Of a DNA stretch of 64,000 bases, positions 1-12,143 are shown piece after piece. The translations under genes were made by a program, and so were the position numbers. Source of the DNA: Moniliella sp. 'wahieum' (taxonomy: Eukaryota; Basidiomycota; Moniliellomycetes; Moniliellales; Moniliellaceae); assembly GCA_003971905.1 (NCBI GenBank), contig RSEE01000104.1, positions 124,001 to 188,000 of the forward strand, written 5' to 3'. The first letter of the stretch is position 1. Every line of letters starts with the position of its first letter. The notes under the pieces were generated by a model, which saw only the letters and a program-made list of their open reading frames with translations, made no database searches and was not told where the DNA came from.

Positions 1-881
1 TCAACCGGCCTCGGTTTTGTAATGGCACCGGACAAAGCGGCCCCTCGACACCATGGCATCACTCCCTTTCGCCGGCCGCTGCACGCTCTCCCCAATCCCC
101 CCCGGTCTTCCAGATTCTTCACCTCATTCCGGAAAGCTGCTCCCACTCGCTTGCACCCGCACCTCGTCGGGCTTCATACTCATTGCGGGATCCACCCACA
201 GAGGGGGGACATCCCCACCATTGTCCCCACCATTGTCCCCACCATTTCCCACTGTGGCACAGCCGCGGAAATGGGATGGGACGGTTGATATGCTTCGTCC
301 TAGTTTTGCCCTGATAGGGCCCAAAAATTTGGACCAACGACTGATTGCGCAAATCAGCCTGTAGGGCCGCCTGCCGTCTCGGACGCTCCGACATTGTGGT
401 CCGGTACCGCAGCATCGGCGCGGTCGGCTCCAACTCCGCAATCGTGGCTGATGGACCTGGGGCACAGGTCCGTAGTTGGTGTCATCACCCCATCGTAACA
501 TATCCCTCACCCAGGTGAGCCGCCACTGCGATACTGCCCACTCGCCCACTAGCCACTTGCTTTGGCCCACGTCGTATCCAGGAGGGCCCGAGGAGCACCA
601 CGGCACGACAAGCGATTCTCCGATCCTCTTCATTCACGAGCGCATAGGCCACTGCACCAAAGCGATGAAGGTACCCTGGCGCAGCTGGTTTCTCCAGGTA
701 ACGCGTGGCAGGATTCGGAGGGCCAAGCTTGCCGATACTCATGTTGCGTATATACGCTGCGGCCTCAATGGCGAGCGGCCAAAGGTCCAGCCACCGCTGC
801 GATTCACAGCAGTTTCAACGGCGGTGTTGAACGTACTAGGAAGCGAATCTTGGATACGACCGTAGACAAAGGTGTCACGAC

Positions 882-899
882 GCTGGGGTTGAACGTTGA
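882..899 (+). repeat. Dispersed GTTGAACGTTGA motif, copy 1 (18-base match)
   Basis: GCTGGGGTTGAACGTTGA, identical over 18 bases to 58594-58611. The 13-base GTTGAACGTTGAC is shared with 17759 and 56032. Confidence 0.85.
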
Positions 900-1520
900 C
901 AACTTGTGCGCGATTACCTGATGCACCTGCAGTGCTCCCACTCGGTTGTGTTTCTGTTCTGTCACATGTCAGGTTCTCTCTAAGTTGCGTCCACTGCATA
1001 TCATTGGCAGAGCTTAAGGCTGGGACAGGGGAGTCGCTACGTCTAAACCGAACCTGTGAAAACATATAGAATCGCAGCAACCGGTAACCAGTAACCTCTC
1101 TTCAAGCCTCAGCTTCTGGCTCTTAATTGAACCCTGTGTGAAACATAGGTCAGGTGGAACAGCGAGCAATGTACACAAGGGAATTATTCTGCGACCCAAC
1201 AGCAGCCAACAGTCATATTGAAGGAAGGATATGTAGCTGAAAACATTGGATTGCCGTATGAAAATATGGCTCAAGGCTTTCACTGCCAGTGGGGGTGAAC
1301 GAGATTCGCTCCACCCACCCCGAACAGAGAGGGCGGACCTTCCGAAAGAGATTTGGAACTTCCGAAAGAGGGAGCCAACTTGCCGATACACCCCGCGTTC
1401 GAGAGCAACGTAGACATCGGTACGTCACAGAAAAACTGGTGTGTAAAAGGGGCCGCGGGGGTTCCGGCTCAAGAGATAGGAAACAGACGATAGTATACTC
1501 TGCTAGGGACGGTGCATTGC

Positions 1521-1527
1521 TATTTAA
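1521..1527 (+). promoter_or_regulatory. TATA-like box of the pheromone gene
   Basis: TATTTAA lies 114 bases upstream of the pheromone start codon and is followed by a pyrimidine-rich leader. The glutamate decarboxylase gene at 42862 has the same TATTTAA box. Assignment rests on position and sequence only. Confidence 0.45.
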
Positions 1528-1640
1528 GAACAGCTCATTTTCCACAATGCCGGACGTACATCACCACTACCCTCACCCACTCTTCTCTCTCCTCATCAGC
1601 CACTGCCGACGCGCACCAGCACACCGTATCTTCCATCAAG

Positions 1641-1825
1641 ATGTCTCTTTTCACCATGTTCACCATCCCTACCAACACGATGGCGGCCGAGCCTATTGGC
1701 CCTGACCAGGACCCGAGTATGTAACGCAGCTCCGTTTGGTCTGATTCGCCGCCGGCCCGTATGTTGCTAACACTGTGCTTTTTGCACGCCCAGCTGGTTC
1801 CATGACTGGCTGTGTCATTGCCTAG
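1641..1825 (+). CDS. Lipopeptide mating pheromone precursor (CAAX, CVIA)
   Basis: Exons 1641-1716 and 1794-1825 encode a 35-residue peptide that starts MSLFTMFTIPT and ends GSMTGCVIA-stop. The intron (1717-1793) has a GTATGT donor, a TGCTAAC branch site at 1765-1771 and a CAG acceptor, and splicing is what brings the CAAX box into frame. Small basidiomycete pheromone precursors have this layout: a short hydrophobic or threonine-rich start, an acidic or proline-rich middle, and a C-terminal CAAX that is farnesylated, trimmed and carboxymethylated before export by an ABC transporter. The Met-x-x-Phe-Thr start and CVIA end resemble tremellomycete MF pheromones. The mature peptide should end at Cys32. 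The N-terminal processing site cannot be seen; cleavage near Asp-Pro/Thr is a guess. The gene is intact, with no frameshift. The family call is strong; which mating type it marks cannot be told. Confidence 0.82.
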
Positions 1826-2690
1826 AGGGGCTTTCTGGTAAAGCCCTCCCAATGCCACGGCAGGTCAATCCCCAATCCTCCCTCCACCGCTGTTAGGCCG
1901 CTTAGGCATATCAGCAGTTCTCCTTGGCATCCCTACGGTTGATGCTCATGTCTGCACCTGTTCGGCCCGCAGGGATACTGGGAGGCATGCACCAGGATGT
2001 GTTTGTCTTTCAGTCTCTTCTAGCGCGGCCCTGGTACTTCATCTATCCATTTCCTCATCCCTTTTCCTTTGTTTCTGCGGTTGCTACAGTGAGGGTGATC
2101 CAATGGAAGGTGTTTGCGATAGCGATAGACGGGGCGAGAGGATTATGATACAGCGGTCGATGCCCCGTTGGATTGCGGTTGAGAGTTGGCGGTTGGCATT
2201 GCGAGTTGAGATGTTCGGTCTGAGAGAAAAAGGCGATGGTGTTTTGAGCTGGCAAAGGCGCACTGCCATGTGGCACGCTGCCGGCGTCGGAACACGCGTG
2301 TGGCCTGCTGACGTAAGGCGTGGACGCGTGCGGGTGTTGGCTGTGCTGGCCCGCCTGGGACGCGCCACGCATTTGCCATCGCCATCGCCACCGCCATCGC
2401 CATCGCCATCGCCACCGCCATCGCCACCGCCATCGTCACCGGCTTCGCCATCGTCTCTGCCATCGCCACCGGCTTCCATGTCGCGTCGGCACCAGACGCG
2501 TCCCTCCGCCCCGCCGCAGCTGGGCCTGGGCGCCGCGCCGATGCGCACGCCCTTCGCCTCCTCTGCCCCCCGTCTCCCGTCGCGCGCTGCCTCCGCGAGC
2601 CTCGGCCGCCGTGCACGCGGCAGCCTGGTCGGCCACACGCGCAGCGCCAGCGGCGCCAGCACCAGCACCAACCTCAGCGCCAGCCGTGGC
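1826..2690. other. Spacer with CCATCG/CCACCG hexamer array
   Basis: This stretch separates the pheromone gene from the next gene. It contains a long imperfect hexamer array (GCCATC and GCCACC units, about 2370-2477), which is why long open frames appear on both strands, and a TGACGTAA (ATF/CREB-like) site at 2309-2316. An ATG at 2478 and one at 2691 could each begin the downstream protein. Confidence 0.4.
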
Positions 2691-5600
2691 ATGCGCTTCC
2701 CGCGGTTGTCCGCCCTCGACCTGCCCCCATCCTCCCCGTGGCTGACGCAGCGGCCGAGCTGTCGAGCGTGCTGGGCGTCGTGTCCTTTGCCGCGGACCGC
2801 GTCCTGCGCGAGTACCTCGCCTTTGACCCTCACTTCCATCTCTCCGCTCTTTGGCGCCAGTGGCTCGCGTTTGCCACTGTCAAGCAGACCCAGCTCTCCC
2901 GCACTGCCGACTTTTTCTTCGAGTTTGTCGACCTCCCACGTCTCGCCAATATCTGGGCCCTGCCTTCTCACGCGCTCCCCCCGGCCGCCGCGACGGCTGT
3001 CCACAAGGCCAATTGTGCCACACTGCTCCATTTTGCCTGGCAGCTTCCTGAACTCCCCAAGCCTGATCCAGAGCTCGATCCAGACGGCTCGGCTGCCGCC
3101 AGAGAGCCACAGTACTTTGACCCAGACCTGCTCGATGCACCGCTCCAGGTGCGGGACGATAGCCAACTTGCCGTCACTCCCCGCCACTTTCTTCTTCACG
3201 TGATTCCAGCTCATTGGCCCTCCATCGATGCCCCAATTGTCAACGCCTACTTTTTCCTCCGCATTCGTTACACCCTCTCCCAGATCGTCCATGCGCTCCG
3301 GGTTGGACGAGCGGGTAATGACCCATCACCAAACGCGGGCTACCTGCCAAGCTGCTCTGGTTCAGGTTGGCAAGTCTTCAACTGTAGAACGTGATTGGGC
3401 TCAGCTGGTCCAAGCCGGTCGCCTCTCCACCGAAGAGCAAGCCAATGCGGTCAATGAGGTCCTAGCGCTGATCAACGACTGGGTCGAAGCTGTGGAGGAT
3501 ATTCTGGTTCAGTACCTCGCTGCTCCCGCCTCTTCTGATGCTAAAGTGGGCCAATTGGCGGCCGAGGAGATTACAGCAATTCGCCCGGTCGCACATGGGG
3601 CCGAGGAGTTGACGCTTCTCGTGCGCGAATTTTTGGAGCATCCCGAGTACCTCGACGCCCCCCAGCCAACGAGCCTAGCTTCACCCTACCCAGCCGCTCT
3701 GTTCTTCGATCGGGACTCTCCTCGGTGCATCTCGCCCGCCACCTTCAAGACGAGAGGTCCGGGCATCGTTGCCCCCGAACCTTCACCGCCAGAGATCCAC
3801 CTCAGTCTCTTTTACCTTGCCCCACGTCCGGCCGTCATCCATTGCCCTCACTTCGCGTATTGGTGAGCGCATTCTGTTTGCCTCGGATGATGATGAGTTT
3901 ACCTCGGCCCGGCGGAGCAGCCGGATGCCAACGAGACAGGTCTCAGCCGATCTCAGCGTCGTGCCATCCTCGAAGACTTGTCGAGCCACGAGGAAGAATC
4001 TGAGGTGGAGCAAGCCCAGTCAGACGCACCCAGTTCGGATGCCGAGCAAGCTCTGCCTGAAGCAACCCAGGACCCGGATGCACCTCATCCCGACATCGAG
4101 TCGACATCGGAAATGTCCTCTTGCAGAAGACGTCGACTCGGGCTCGGCTCTGCGTATTCCACCCCGACCCAAGGTCCCTCGTCCCCCGCGTCAGAGAAAG
4201 AGAGCCGCCGCGCCTGTCCAGGAGGAAGAGGCTGAACCTGCCCCCATGCCCGAGAGCGAGTACGACTATATCCCCGTGAACAGCCTCAGGAGCGGGAGGC
4301 ACGACCCAGCGTGGTACTCCCGCGCCGGCCACGGGCAGAACAAGACGTGGCAAGACAACCCGAGGAGAGGCTGGCCTTTGGGCCCAACAATGAGCTTATT
4401 CGTACTACTGCGCCTCATCCCCGCACCGGGCTCATGAGTCGCCGTCGAGGCCGAGGAGAGGAAAATGTGCAAGATCAAGAGCAGGGAAGAGACTCGTTTG
4501 ATTCCCAAGGGGTGTGGCCCTCACCGCTTACCAAGCGCCGACTTACCAATGTCGAAAGTTCCACCCCCTCGCCTCGCCCCAGCGTCGCCGTAAGAATCTG
4601 ACCCAGGCCGCAGAGAAGGCATCCAAAAGGCAGGAACGCAGATTCGAGCGTTCTGATTCTGGTTCACGAGACGAGTCAGAGCAGCCCCGGGCCGAGCCAT
4701 CACAACAGCCTCAAGAAGAAGAGTCCGAAAGGCTTGCGCCCCAGCCACCGCGTCGAACCCGCCCTACATCCGCATCGGCAAGTACTGTCACTGGCCAAGT
4801 CAAAGCTTCAGGCCGTCGGAGCCAGAAGAGAGATGCCGAACTGGTCCATGGGTTATCGCTTGAGCAACGGAGGCAAGTGCTTCTCAGTATGATGGACGAT
4901 TCAGATGTGTTGGAGTTTGATTCCCAGCCTTTATCCGAATCCCAAGGATCAATTGGGAACCAAGGGCGCACTGGGGCCACTAGATCTGCTGAGATGGCCC
5001 TAGGGTCGCAAGCCTCCCCGGAGCCTCAACAGGATGAGGAGGCGCGTCCTGCACCGGCACCTCCAGCACTCCCAGACTTGGGGAACATCGAGAACGATGG
5101 AGGCGCACCAGAGTTTACCACTCTCGATATAGAATTTCCCCCGCTTGAGGACGCCCCCGAGCCGCCTGGGGAACAGGAGGACCAGCCATTGCCTGTGTCG
5201 CCCCCTCCGCGGGACACTCCTCTCGTCGATTCAGGCGTCGTGCGGCGACGCGTCCTGTGGCACCCGTCACAGAAGAGACGGAAGGAGGTTTCGAAGAAGA
5301 TGAATTTGCCCAGAGGGTGCAGCTGGAACACACGCATCAATTGGGAGAGGGAAGGGGCCGAGCAGCTGCACTCGGGGGGAGGTTGCCCCATGCCTCAAAG
5401 ATTATGACCCCCCAGGAAATGCAGAGGAATATCCGACACCTCATGGAGGCCAAGGAACTTGCTGACCGCGGACAGAGGTGGGCCTATGTTCCCCCCACTC
5501 GTACCGATCCTCCGCGGCCCAAGGTTTCCATCCGCCAGGCACCCCGACAGCCTCCACGCGCCCCCGCATCTTGCTCCGCGGCGCGATCCCCCCGCTGGGT

Positions 5601-6711
5601 TTCGATCGATGGCAGGTCTGGGCCGTCAGAGGTGGACGGAGAAGGAGTCGGATACGTTGGTCAAGCGAGTGGCGTGGATCAGCTATTGGCTCGCCAGGGA
5701 TGGTGGAGCATCGAGAGGAATCCCAACAATGGGAGAGAAGCGGATTTGGGGGCTGGTGCGCTACTACCACGGCACCAACGGCGTTTACGACCACTCTCTC
5801 ATCCGTTTTGAACAGGGCACACGCTTCCGCGATCGCGTTCGCACGCTGCTCGATGAGCAAATGAGCCGAGGACTGCCAGAACCGTGGTGGGTCAAGCGCT
5901 TTATGGGCTACAGTGAACACGTACGTCCTCTTGCCTTCAGTTTTCAGTTGGATGTGACCTAACCCTTCTACCACCAGCTACTTTTTAAGCAGGTCCGTCT
6001 TCAACAACGTGAGCGCCAGCGCGCCTGGGACCTGCAGCACGGCGCTGACGTGTCGGATGAGGAGCTGCGCATGTCCTCCGACTCGGAGGCGGAGCGCATC
6101 CCTCTTGATGAGCTTACCCCGGAGCAGAGGCAGCTCCTTGAAATGCCCAGCTGGTCTGGGCGTGCGACTCGGAACCCCACCACCAAGCGGGAGCTCCTCC
6201 GGCTCTCTGCGGTTCATAACCAAGCCCAGGCCGGGATCCGGGTAATGGAGACATTGGAGGAGCGTCGGCGGATCCTCCGGGGAAATGAGTCAGAAAACGA
6301 AGATCGTGGTTGGTTCTCTGAACTTGAAGAAACCGACGGCGCAGATGGCTCCGAAGAGGAGCAGGATGAGTTGGACGAAGGCAGTCAGGGGCAGCGGGAA
6401 CAGGGCCAGGACCAAGACCAAGATCAAGAACCTGATCAAGGAAAATTCCCATGAAGAGCAAGAAACGGAGGCAGACCAAGCCCCCGCTCGTATTGGAACG
6501 GATGATTCCCAACGAAGTGATAGTCATGCCCGACCCCGAGCCTCTTTTTCCCTCCCCCTGCACCTCCAACGACTGGTATGCAGCTTCGCTCCAGGGCCAA
6601 CCCTTCTCAGTCGTCCCATCCGTCCCAGCCTCAGTCCCGGCCCGGCCTCGGCCCCGGCCACGCCCAGCCACCGACGAGCCTCTTTCCAAGCGCCTGCGTC
6701 GGCGGGTGTAA
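2691..6711 (+). CDS. Myb/SANT-like domain protein, possible TRF/Taz1-type telomere-binding factor
   Basis: A protein of about 1,300 residues, read across several frames. The N-terminal roughly 330 residues (2738-3660) look alpha-helical, with stretches such as FLRIRYTLSQIVHAL and NEVLALINDWVEAVEDIL. A long acidic, Ser/Pro/Arg-rich disordered region follows (3700-5550). Then comes a Myb-like unit (about 5610-5920) that begins RQRWTEKESDTLVKRV and has a third-helix-like RFRDRVRTLL and a late WW. An intron lies at 5921-5977 (GTACGT...CAG). The end is acidic and Gln-rich with basic clusters KSKKRR and KRLRRR. Helical N-terminus, linker and C-terminal single Myb match the plan of TRF/Taz1 telomere proteins, but no motif proves it. 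At least six frame changes occur. The start is uncertain: the N-terminal frame has only GTG at 2738, and ATG 2691 joins it through one missing base. Confidence 0.45.
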
Positions 6712-9384
6712 CTTTTGGCATTGTCCTCTGTTCTCGCTCCTATGTTTGTGTCCCTTGTTTGATGCGATTGTTTTCTATTCTGTGATTCTTTTGTATTCTC
6801 GATCGCGATCCCCCTTTTGTTGTGGGCAGGACTACGACTGAGACTGGCTCAGGTACAGGTGAGAAGTCCGGTTGCCCGTCAAAGGGTCTCAGGCACCCCA
6901 GACCCTTGGGCCGCAGCTGCTGCAGCGTATATATGGAACGTGCGTGAAAGAGATTGGATTCAAGGTGGTGTCTATGTATACGAGAAAAGGACGAAGTAAA
7001 CTATTGCAGTGTGGCTCAGCGCCCAATGCACTTGAAGGACATGTTCATGCATACGAAGCGAAGTATGCTGGGCGCGGCTCAGTACTCAACAACACTGATT
7101 CAGTGGGCAGAATCAGCTCAGGGCACTGCAATCCCTTCACGACTTTGCGATGGGCAGGAGGAATCGGCGGATGGCTGCGGCATAAACGTTAAACTCTATG
7201 GTAGCTCTATTAACAGCACGCGCCGATAAGATAACAAAATCCAAACACCTGTCGAGACTGTCCCTGAATGTCTCCTATACCAACCTCCAACCCATGTACG
7301 CGTTGTCCCGGCCACGCCAGTCACCTACTCCCCTCCTGTCCTTCTTCGGCACTCCACACAGAGCCAGAACTCTCCCAGTTAGTGCCTGCTAGTGCTCTCA
7401 TCAATATTTAATCGCTCCTACTTATCTATACGCTTTCATAACGTTTTCACCAAACATCGTAGATCTCATTTTGACATGTTGACATCCGATCGGGGTGTTA
7501 TCCTTATCAGCGCTCTCTGACAGCACTCAAGCTTCGAGTGATGAGCGTGTGTGGCTCGTACAATTAGTTTATAGTCCTGCTGTTGCTTGTCACATCTGCC
7601 TATCACAAAAGCTCTTTACGCGAGCACCCCTACTCTTGCTTCACATTTGTGACTTGCGATCTATCACAAAACGAGATCGGGAAGCTAAACACCTCCGTAG
7701 TTTAGCTTGGACTTTAGTGGTGGCATGCCGAACAAAGAGTGATTGGTGGACTATTACCACGGAGAGGATGGCAAATGATTACCTGTGGCACATGCTACTC
7801 GCACAGCTGTCTTCAGAGAAAGCTGTCCGATCATTCCGGCGACTGCTCATGCACTCATGCATCATGGAGACGTTGGTTCCAAAAGATGCGGCACATGGCT
7901 GAAGTTAAGCCATGGCTTGTCCAGGAGGGGGGATGTGCACGTTGGAAGCGAGTCAAAAGAACACGAGAAGTACGTGACGACGTGTGAAAGTGATAAGGCA
8001 CGGAGCCGTCTCGGCTCTGTGGAGAGAAGAGTCGAAGCGAGATCACAGGTGAGGCCAGATCTTTTTATTGAAGTAGAGGCAGCATCGAGAAAGAGATTGG
8101 TTGCCAGGAAGTGGGAATCAGGATCTATATTGTGACCAAGAGCTGGAGGTGAACATATTCGGCGCAGCTTGGCCTATAATTCGGGATCGAAGGCCATTAA
8201 CAGGCAGTATCCATGGTATATCGACAATAGACAGGGATCGGTCAATCTCAGATGATAAGGGAACACAAAAGAGGGGGAAGAGAAGCGAGACTGATATCAA
8301 GCCAAGGAAAGAGAAAGCGAAAGGGCGAGAGGCTGGTTATAGACCGAAAATAAGCAGGACGCGACACATAAAAAGTGCGATCGAGATCGGCGATAGTATC
8401 GCTAAACACAGAGCCGGGCAAAGATAAACGCAGGATAACTTAAAGATAAACAGAGGATTGATATGGTGATACGACAGGAGAGATGGCGGGTGAATCCGGT
8501 GTAGTTCAGTTCCGTCACATACCAGAAGGGTTAACTAAGAAGCCCAGCGGTGTAATCAGTTTGGTCGTTCAGTACATGAAGGAGATAATGAGAGTGTAGA
8601 ACGGCATTGACATTCCGTCTTTCCAATGCTTTTTTTTTGTTTCTCTCTCTCGGCATGGACGTTTACCTTTTCTCTCACTCTCGCTTAGGCACTCTCACTT
8701 AGGCAAGCTGTAAGTTCATAAGTCACTTTCCCCGGTAGGCTATAAATGCACTATAGTCTCACCTTTTCCTATACGTTTGACCAAACCTATACTCCCTCCT
8801 TCCTTTCACGTTGAGCATATGCGTTGACTACCTCTGTTGCTAACATTCCTTACGAGGAAGTGCTATCGGATGACATTCTTAGTGCCTTCGCAGTCTTCGC
8901 TTGCTTCTGTTGGGGTAGTACTGGTGTTCCCCTGCACGGCCCTCGGTGGATCGGCGACGCTCACTTAACCGGGCGGAAGAGTTGCGCTTGCAGGGCGCGC
9001 GCGCCTGCTCGCTTCATCTCCCTTCTCTCCCTCCTGTCTCCTTCCCTTCAATTCAGATGTTGCTTGAGCTTTGCCTTCACGCCTTGTCTGAAGGCTGCAT
9101 TGCAGCTGATCCATAGGATCGCGAGTGCTCCCAAGTCGCACTCTATAGCAGCTTCGTCTGCTTCTCGCTCTGTCAACATCTATCCCAGTGCCATGGGGCT
9201 TAGACAGAAGGGGGTTACCAAAAAGGGGCCAACCAATAGTCAGCATCCTTGATTGGTGGGGATCCTTTATCCCACCTTCCGTTCTCGTCCCTTCCCGCCT
9301 TTCCTGTCCAACTCCTGAACGTTTCCAGCCAATTGATTCAGTATACAGGCAACCTCTCGTCTCCACTTAGCTGCATCATCTTCA
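6712..9384. other. Gene-poor spacer, less GC-rich
   Basis: No recognisable gene. Base composition is visibly less GC-rich than in the genes. An open frame of 135 codons starting from GTG near 7495 has no recognisable domain. A TATA-like CTATAAATG near 8741 and a branch-like TGCTAAC near 8838 are present, but the ATG at 8819 is followed at once by TGA. CCAAT motifs occur near 9230-9260. Confidence 0.4.
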
Positions 9385-9821
9385 TCATCCAACCTCGTCC
9401 CCCAGCTTTCCATCTGCCCAGTCGCGCGAGCCTTCCATCAGCCGCGTCGGTTCCCCGTACCACAGCACGTCGCGTGGGTTCCTTTCACAGACACTGCCAT
9501 GCGTCCGCTCCACTGCATCTACCCGACTCTCAGCCCCGGAGGCTTCAGACACGTTACTATCCTCCAGCCGGCGTATACGCAGCCTTGCCACGCGTGCAGC
9601 CGCCTCGGCTTCACGTTCCACCCCCCCACCTTATTTTTGTCGCAAAGACCCCAATTGCTTTCTGCATCTCCTCCTTGCTCCACCGCTCCGCGGCAGCCTT
9701 GTGGCCATGGCGACGGCAGTGGCGGCACAACTCTCAGCGTGGATTGAAGGAACACTGTGCGCGAGTGGTCGTTGGTGCGGCAATGGTGGCACCGCCAGTG
9801 AGCACGGGTAGGGAGGGGCAT
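9385..9821 (-). CDS. Possible small GATA-like zinc-finger protein (frameshifted)
   Basis: Reading leftward from an ATG at 9821, one frame gives HWRCHHCRTNDHSRTVFL. After a small frame change near 9753, another gives ELCRHCRRHGHKAAAERW, and after a seven-G run near 9626 a third gives a charged tail ending DGKLGDEVG-stop. Joined, the cysteines form C-x2-C-x17/18-C-x2-C, the spacing of GATA-type fingers, although the typical WRR and CNACG residues are missing. The tail is Glu/Arg-rich and unlike random GC-rich translation. A CCAAT box (complement of 9871-9877) and a CACGTG lie upstream. It needs two frame corrections, so it may be an error-damaged gene, a decayed gene or chance. Confidence 0.32.
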
Positions 9822-11480
9822 TTTAAGGGAGTGGAGGGACGCGTCGACGCGACTCTGTCATATGCCCGATGATTGGCGTCGCCCGCCCCGGCCAGTCACG
9901 TGCAGGTCGGCGGGCAGTAGGGTTGCACATTTCCTTTGCCTGCTCGCTATAGAACTAAGACCCAAGTAACCCCCGCAAGATGAACGGTTAGGTGTAGACG
10001 TAGCGTTCCCCCTGTCCCAGCCTTAAGCTCTGTCAATGAAATGGACGTGAACTAAGAGATAGTGATCGTCGACCACATCCTTTCACCTTTATCGGGGCCA
10101 CCTATAGTTATCGCCTTTGTATTTCCTACACAGGGTTCTCCAGATCTCATGTCCTGTCTCGACGAGCGCATATACATCGACCTCTCGTAATAGGATGGAG
10201 ATGAGGTCATGAAGAGACACAGCAAAACTAAAAAGTCTCGAGACTACAGCTACTAAGGGAAGTGGCTGTTTGGTTGGGCAGAGGCCTTTTAGTGGGGGTC
10301 CTCACAGTTTACATGTGATGTGCGAGGGATGGACAGGCTGCCAGACCTTAGATCTCGGAGCCAACATGACCTTCAAGCGCTTCAAAGGGAAACGATATAG
10401 CGCACCGGCACCGTCTTCGTTGAGTGTTTGTTGGTCAGTAACACGATCTCCCCAAGCACTGACCGCCGTGTGCAATAAGCTGAACGCTCACATACGCCTC
10501 CGATCGGTCAGATCGGTCATACTGCTCTTATGCCAAAAGGTGAGGAGACAATGTCGATATGATGCAGAGCCCCCACCACGCTTGTGTGGGGTTAAGCTCC
10601 AAGACGTTTGGGGGCGAGATGTCATGAGTTGGGTGATGGATGTCGATGATCTGAGCCCAGATCGCCCGATCCGGCAGGGCAGCAGTGCACTCTGGTCTCA
10701 TCAACTCGAGCGATCCCTTGCTAACTGACTATCCACTTTTGTCCATCGAACCGATTCTATTCTTCTCTTTCCACCATCGCGGTTCTAAGACTCTGGCCAC
10801 CGCTCTGGCAGTTCACACACGGGCTCTGAAGAAGACTCAGCAGGCTCATCAGCAGCTTTTAATCATTGAGAGTGCGCTGAGCTCAGAGCTCACAGCACTA
10901 GGCTCAGTCTAGCGAGCACGATACAATGACATCTGCGTCCCCAACACATGATCCACTGCATGTGCGTATAGATGGTTGTGGTTCGTTGGGATGGAGAGAA
11001 GTAGGTCGCATCAAGCCTCAGCGCACTCAGCATCAGTGTCACAAAATGGCACGAGGTCCGGCTCAGCGCTGAGGGTCAGTGCTCAGGCTCAGCGCTCATC
11101 ATGAGCGCTCATCGCTCCGAGCTCAGCTCGCTACCACCATATGAGTGTTCTTCTTATTGACTGCACTTCCTACTGACTGCACTTCCAAGTTCCAAGTGCA
11201 TAGAGTTGTCGGGGTTGGTCCACACCCCGGATTTGCATACCCAGCACACCGTGCTTTAGCGCGTATTGCGCTTAGCCTGAGCACTCAATAGCAGGCAAGT
11301 ATTCGTGAGGTACTTTCGGGCTGTGTGGGGTACAGGTAGTGGTGCGTGACCGGGGCACAGTGCATAACCAGCGAAGCTTTTGATGGGTGATGCGTGGCGT
11401 CACCTGGCGGCCTTACGCGGTCTGGTGAGGGCTCTGAGCCTTTTCTGAGGTCTGGGGACGCCTGAGTCGCGGGTGCGTCT

Positions 11481-11505
11481 GAACGTGAACGTTGAACGTT
11501 AACCT
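11481..11505 (+). repeat. TGA-ACGT heptad pair
   Basis: TGAACGT TGAACGT TAA: two seven-base units in tandem, related to the dispersed GTTGAACGTTGA motif. A TTA-anchored variant (TTTAACGTTTAAC) occurs near 11914-11928. Confidence 0.7.
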
Positions 11506-12060
11506 AAACTCTGATTGGATTGCTGTGGTCTAAGACCAAAGGATGCACTGATTGGATGAACTGCACTCACATTCTTAATGGCAACAATGACCCAAAATCT
11601 ACTACGAGAGAAGAGAAGCCCCAATCTGAGAATGTGGCAAGGTGTGCTCATACATGAGGTCATGACGGCCGCGATGAGGTCGTCGTGGCAACTCTCCAGC
11701 CCTATCACGTGTTATGCCGCTCATATAAGGCTATGCGGACTTCCCCACTTGGGCCCATATACCCTGTTTTGCACGTTTTGGAGACCCGTTCTAGTATCCC
11801 CCCCATTAACGTTTAACACCCTCTCGCGGTCATTTTGGCCGCATCAGGCAACAGGCCTCAGACTCAGACAGGCTTCAAGCTTCACACTCCGCCTCCGCGT
11901 TCTCACTGACATTGTTTAACGTTTAACTTAGCCCTCTTTTATGGAGACTCTCCGACAAGCCTTGCTGGTTACCGTTTAGCGCTTACCCCACATTTTGCTG
12001 TGATGTGGTTGTGGCCAATTATAGTGCGGCGGTGGCCGTACAGTTAAACTGTTCTACGTG

Positions 12061-12077
12061 TAACTAGTAACTATTAA
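12061..12077 (+). repeat. TAA-CTAG/CTAT heptads
   Basis: TAA-CTAG-TAA-CTAT-TAA in exact seven-base register. A second TAACTAGTAAC occurs near 56779. Confidence 0.65.
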
Positions 12078-12114
12078 CTGCGCCACGCAATTGGGCTGCG
12101 TTCTTGTCCTGGCT

Positions 12115-12143
12115 GCCGGGTATGCCGGGTATGCCGGGTATAT
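12115..12143 (+). repeat. GGGTATGCC nine-base tandem repeat
   Basis: Three consecutive copies of a nine-base unit (GGGTATGCC). It is a simple tandem array in non-coding DNA. Confidence 0.7.

Larger units (their letters stand above)
1..1640. other. Gene-free left flank of the pheromone gene
   Basis: I see no convincing coding gene here. It holds a 12-base direct repeat (CCATTGTCCCCA-like, about three copies near 209-247), a TNA-N4 heptad pair near 1083-1097 and the first copy of the dispersed GTTGAACGTTGA motif at 888-899. The last 120 bases are the promoter and leader of the pheromone gene. No pheromone receptor or homeodomain gene is visible. Confidence 0.5.

Noticed and set aside
2084-3292. 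402-codon minus-strand open frame
   Set aside because: It mirrors the hexamer repeat array and the N-terminus of the Myb-domain gene, whose + strand reading has better protein character.
7495-7902. 135-codon open frame in the left spacer
   Set aside because: It starts with GTG and has no recognisable domain, intron signals or neighbours; kept only as a note.
8741-9252. Possible gene or pheromone receptor after a TATA-like box at 8741
   Set aside because: The only ATG (8819) meets a stop after two codons. One hydrophobic stretch is seen, but not seven membrane helices.
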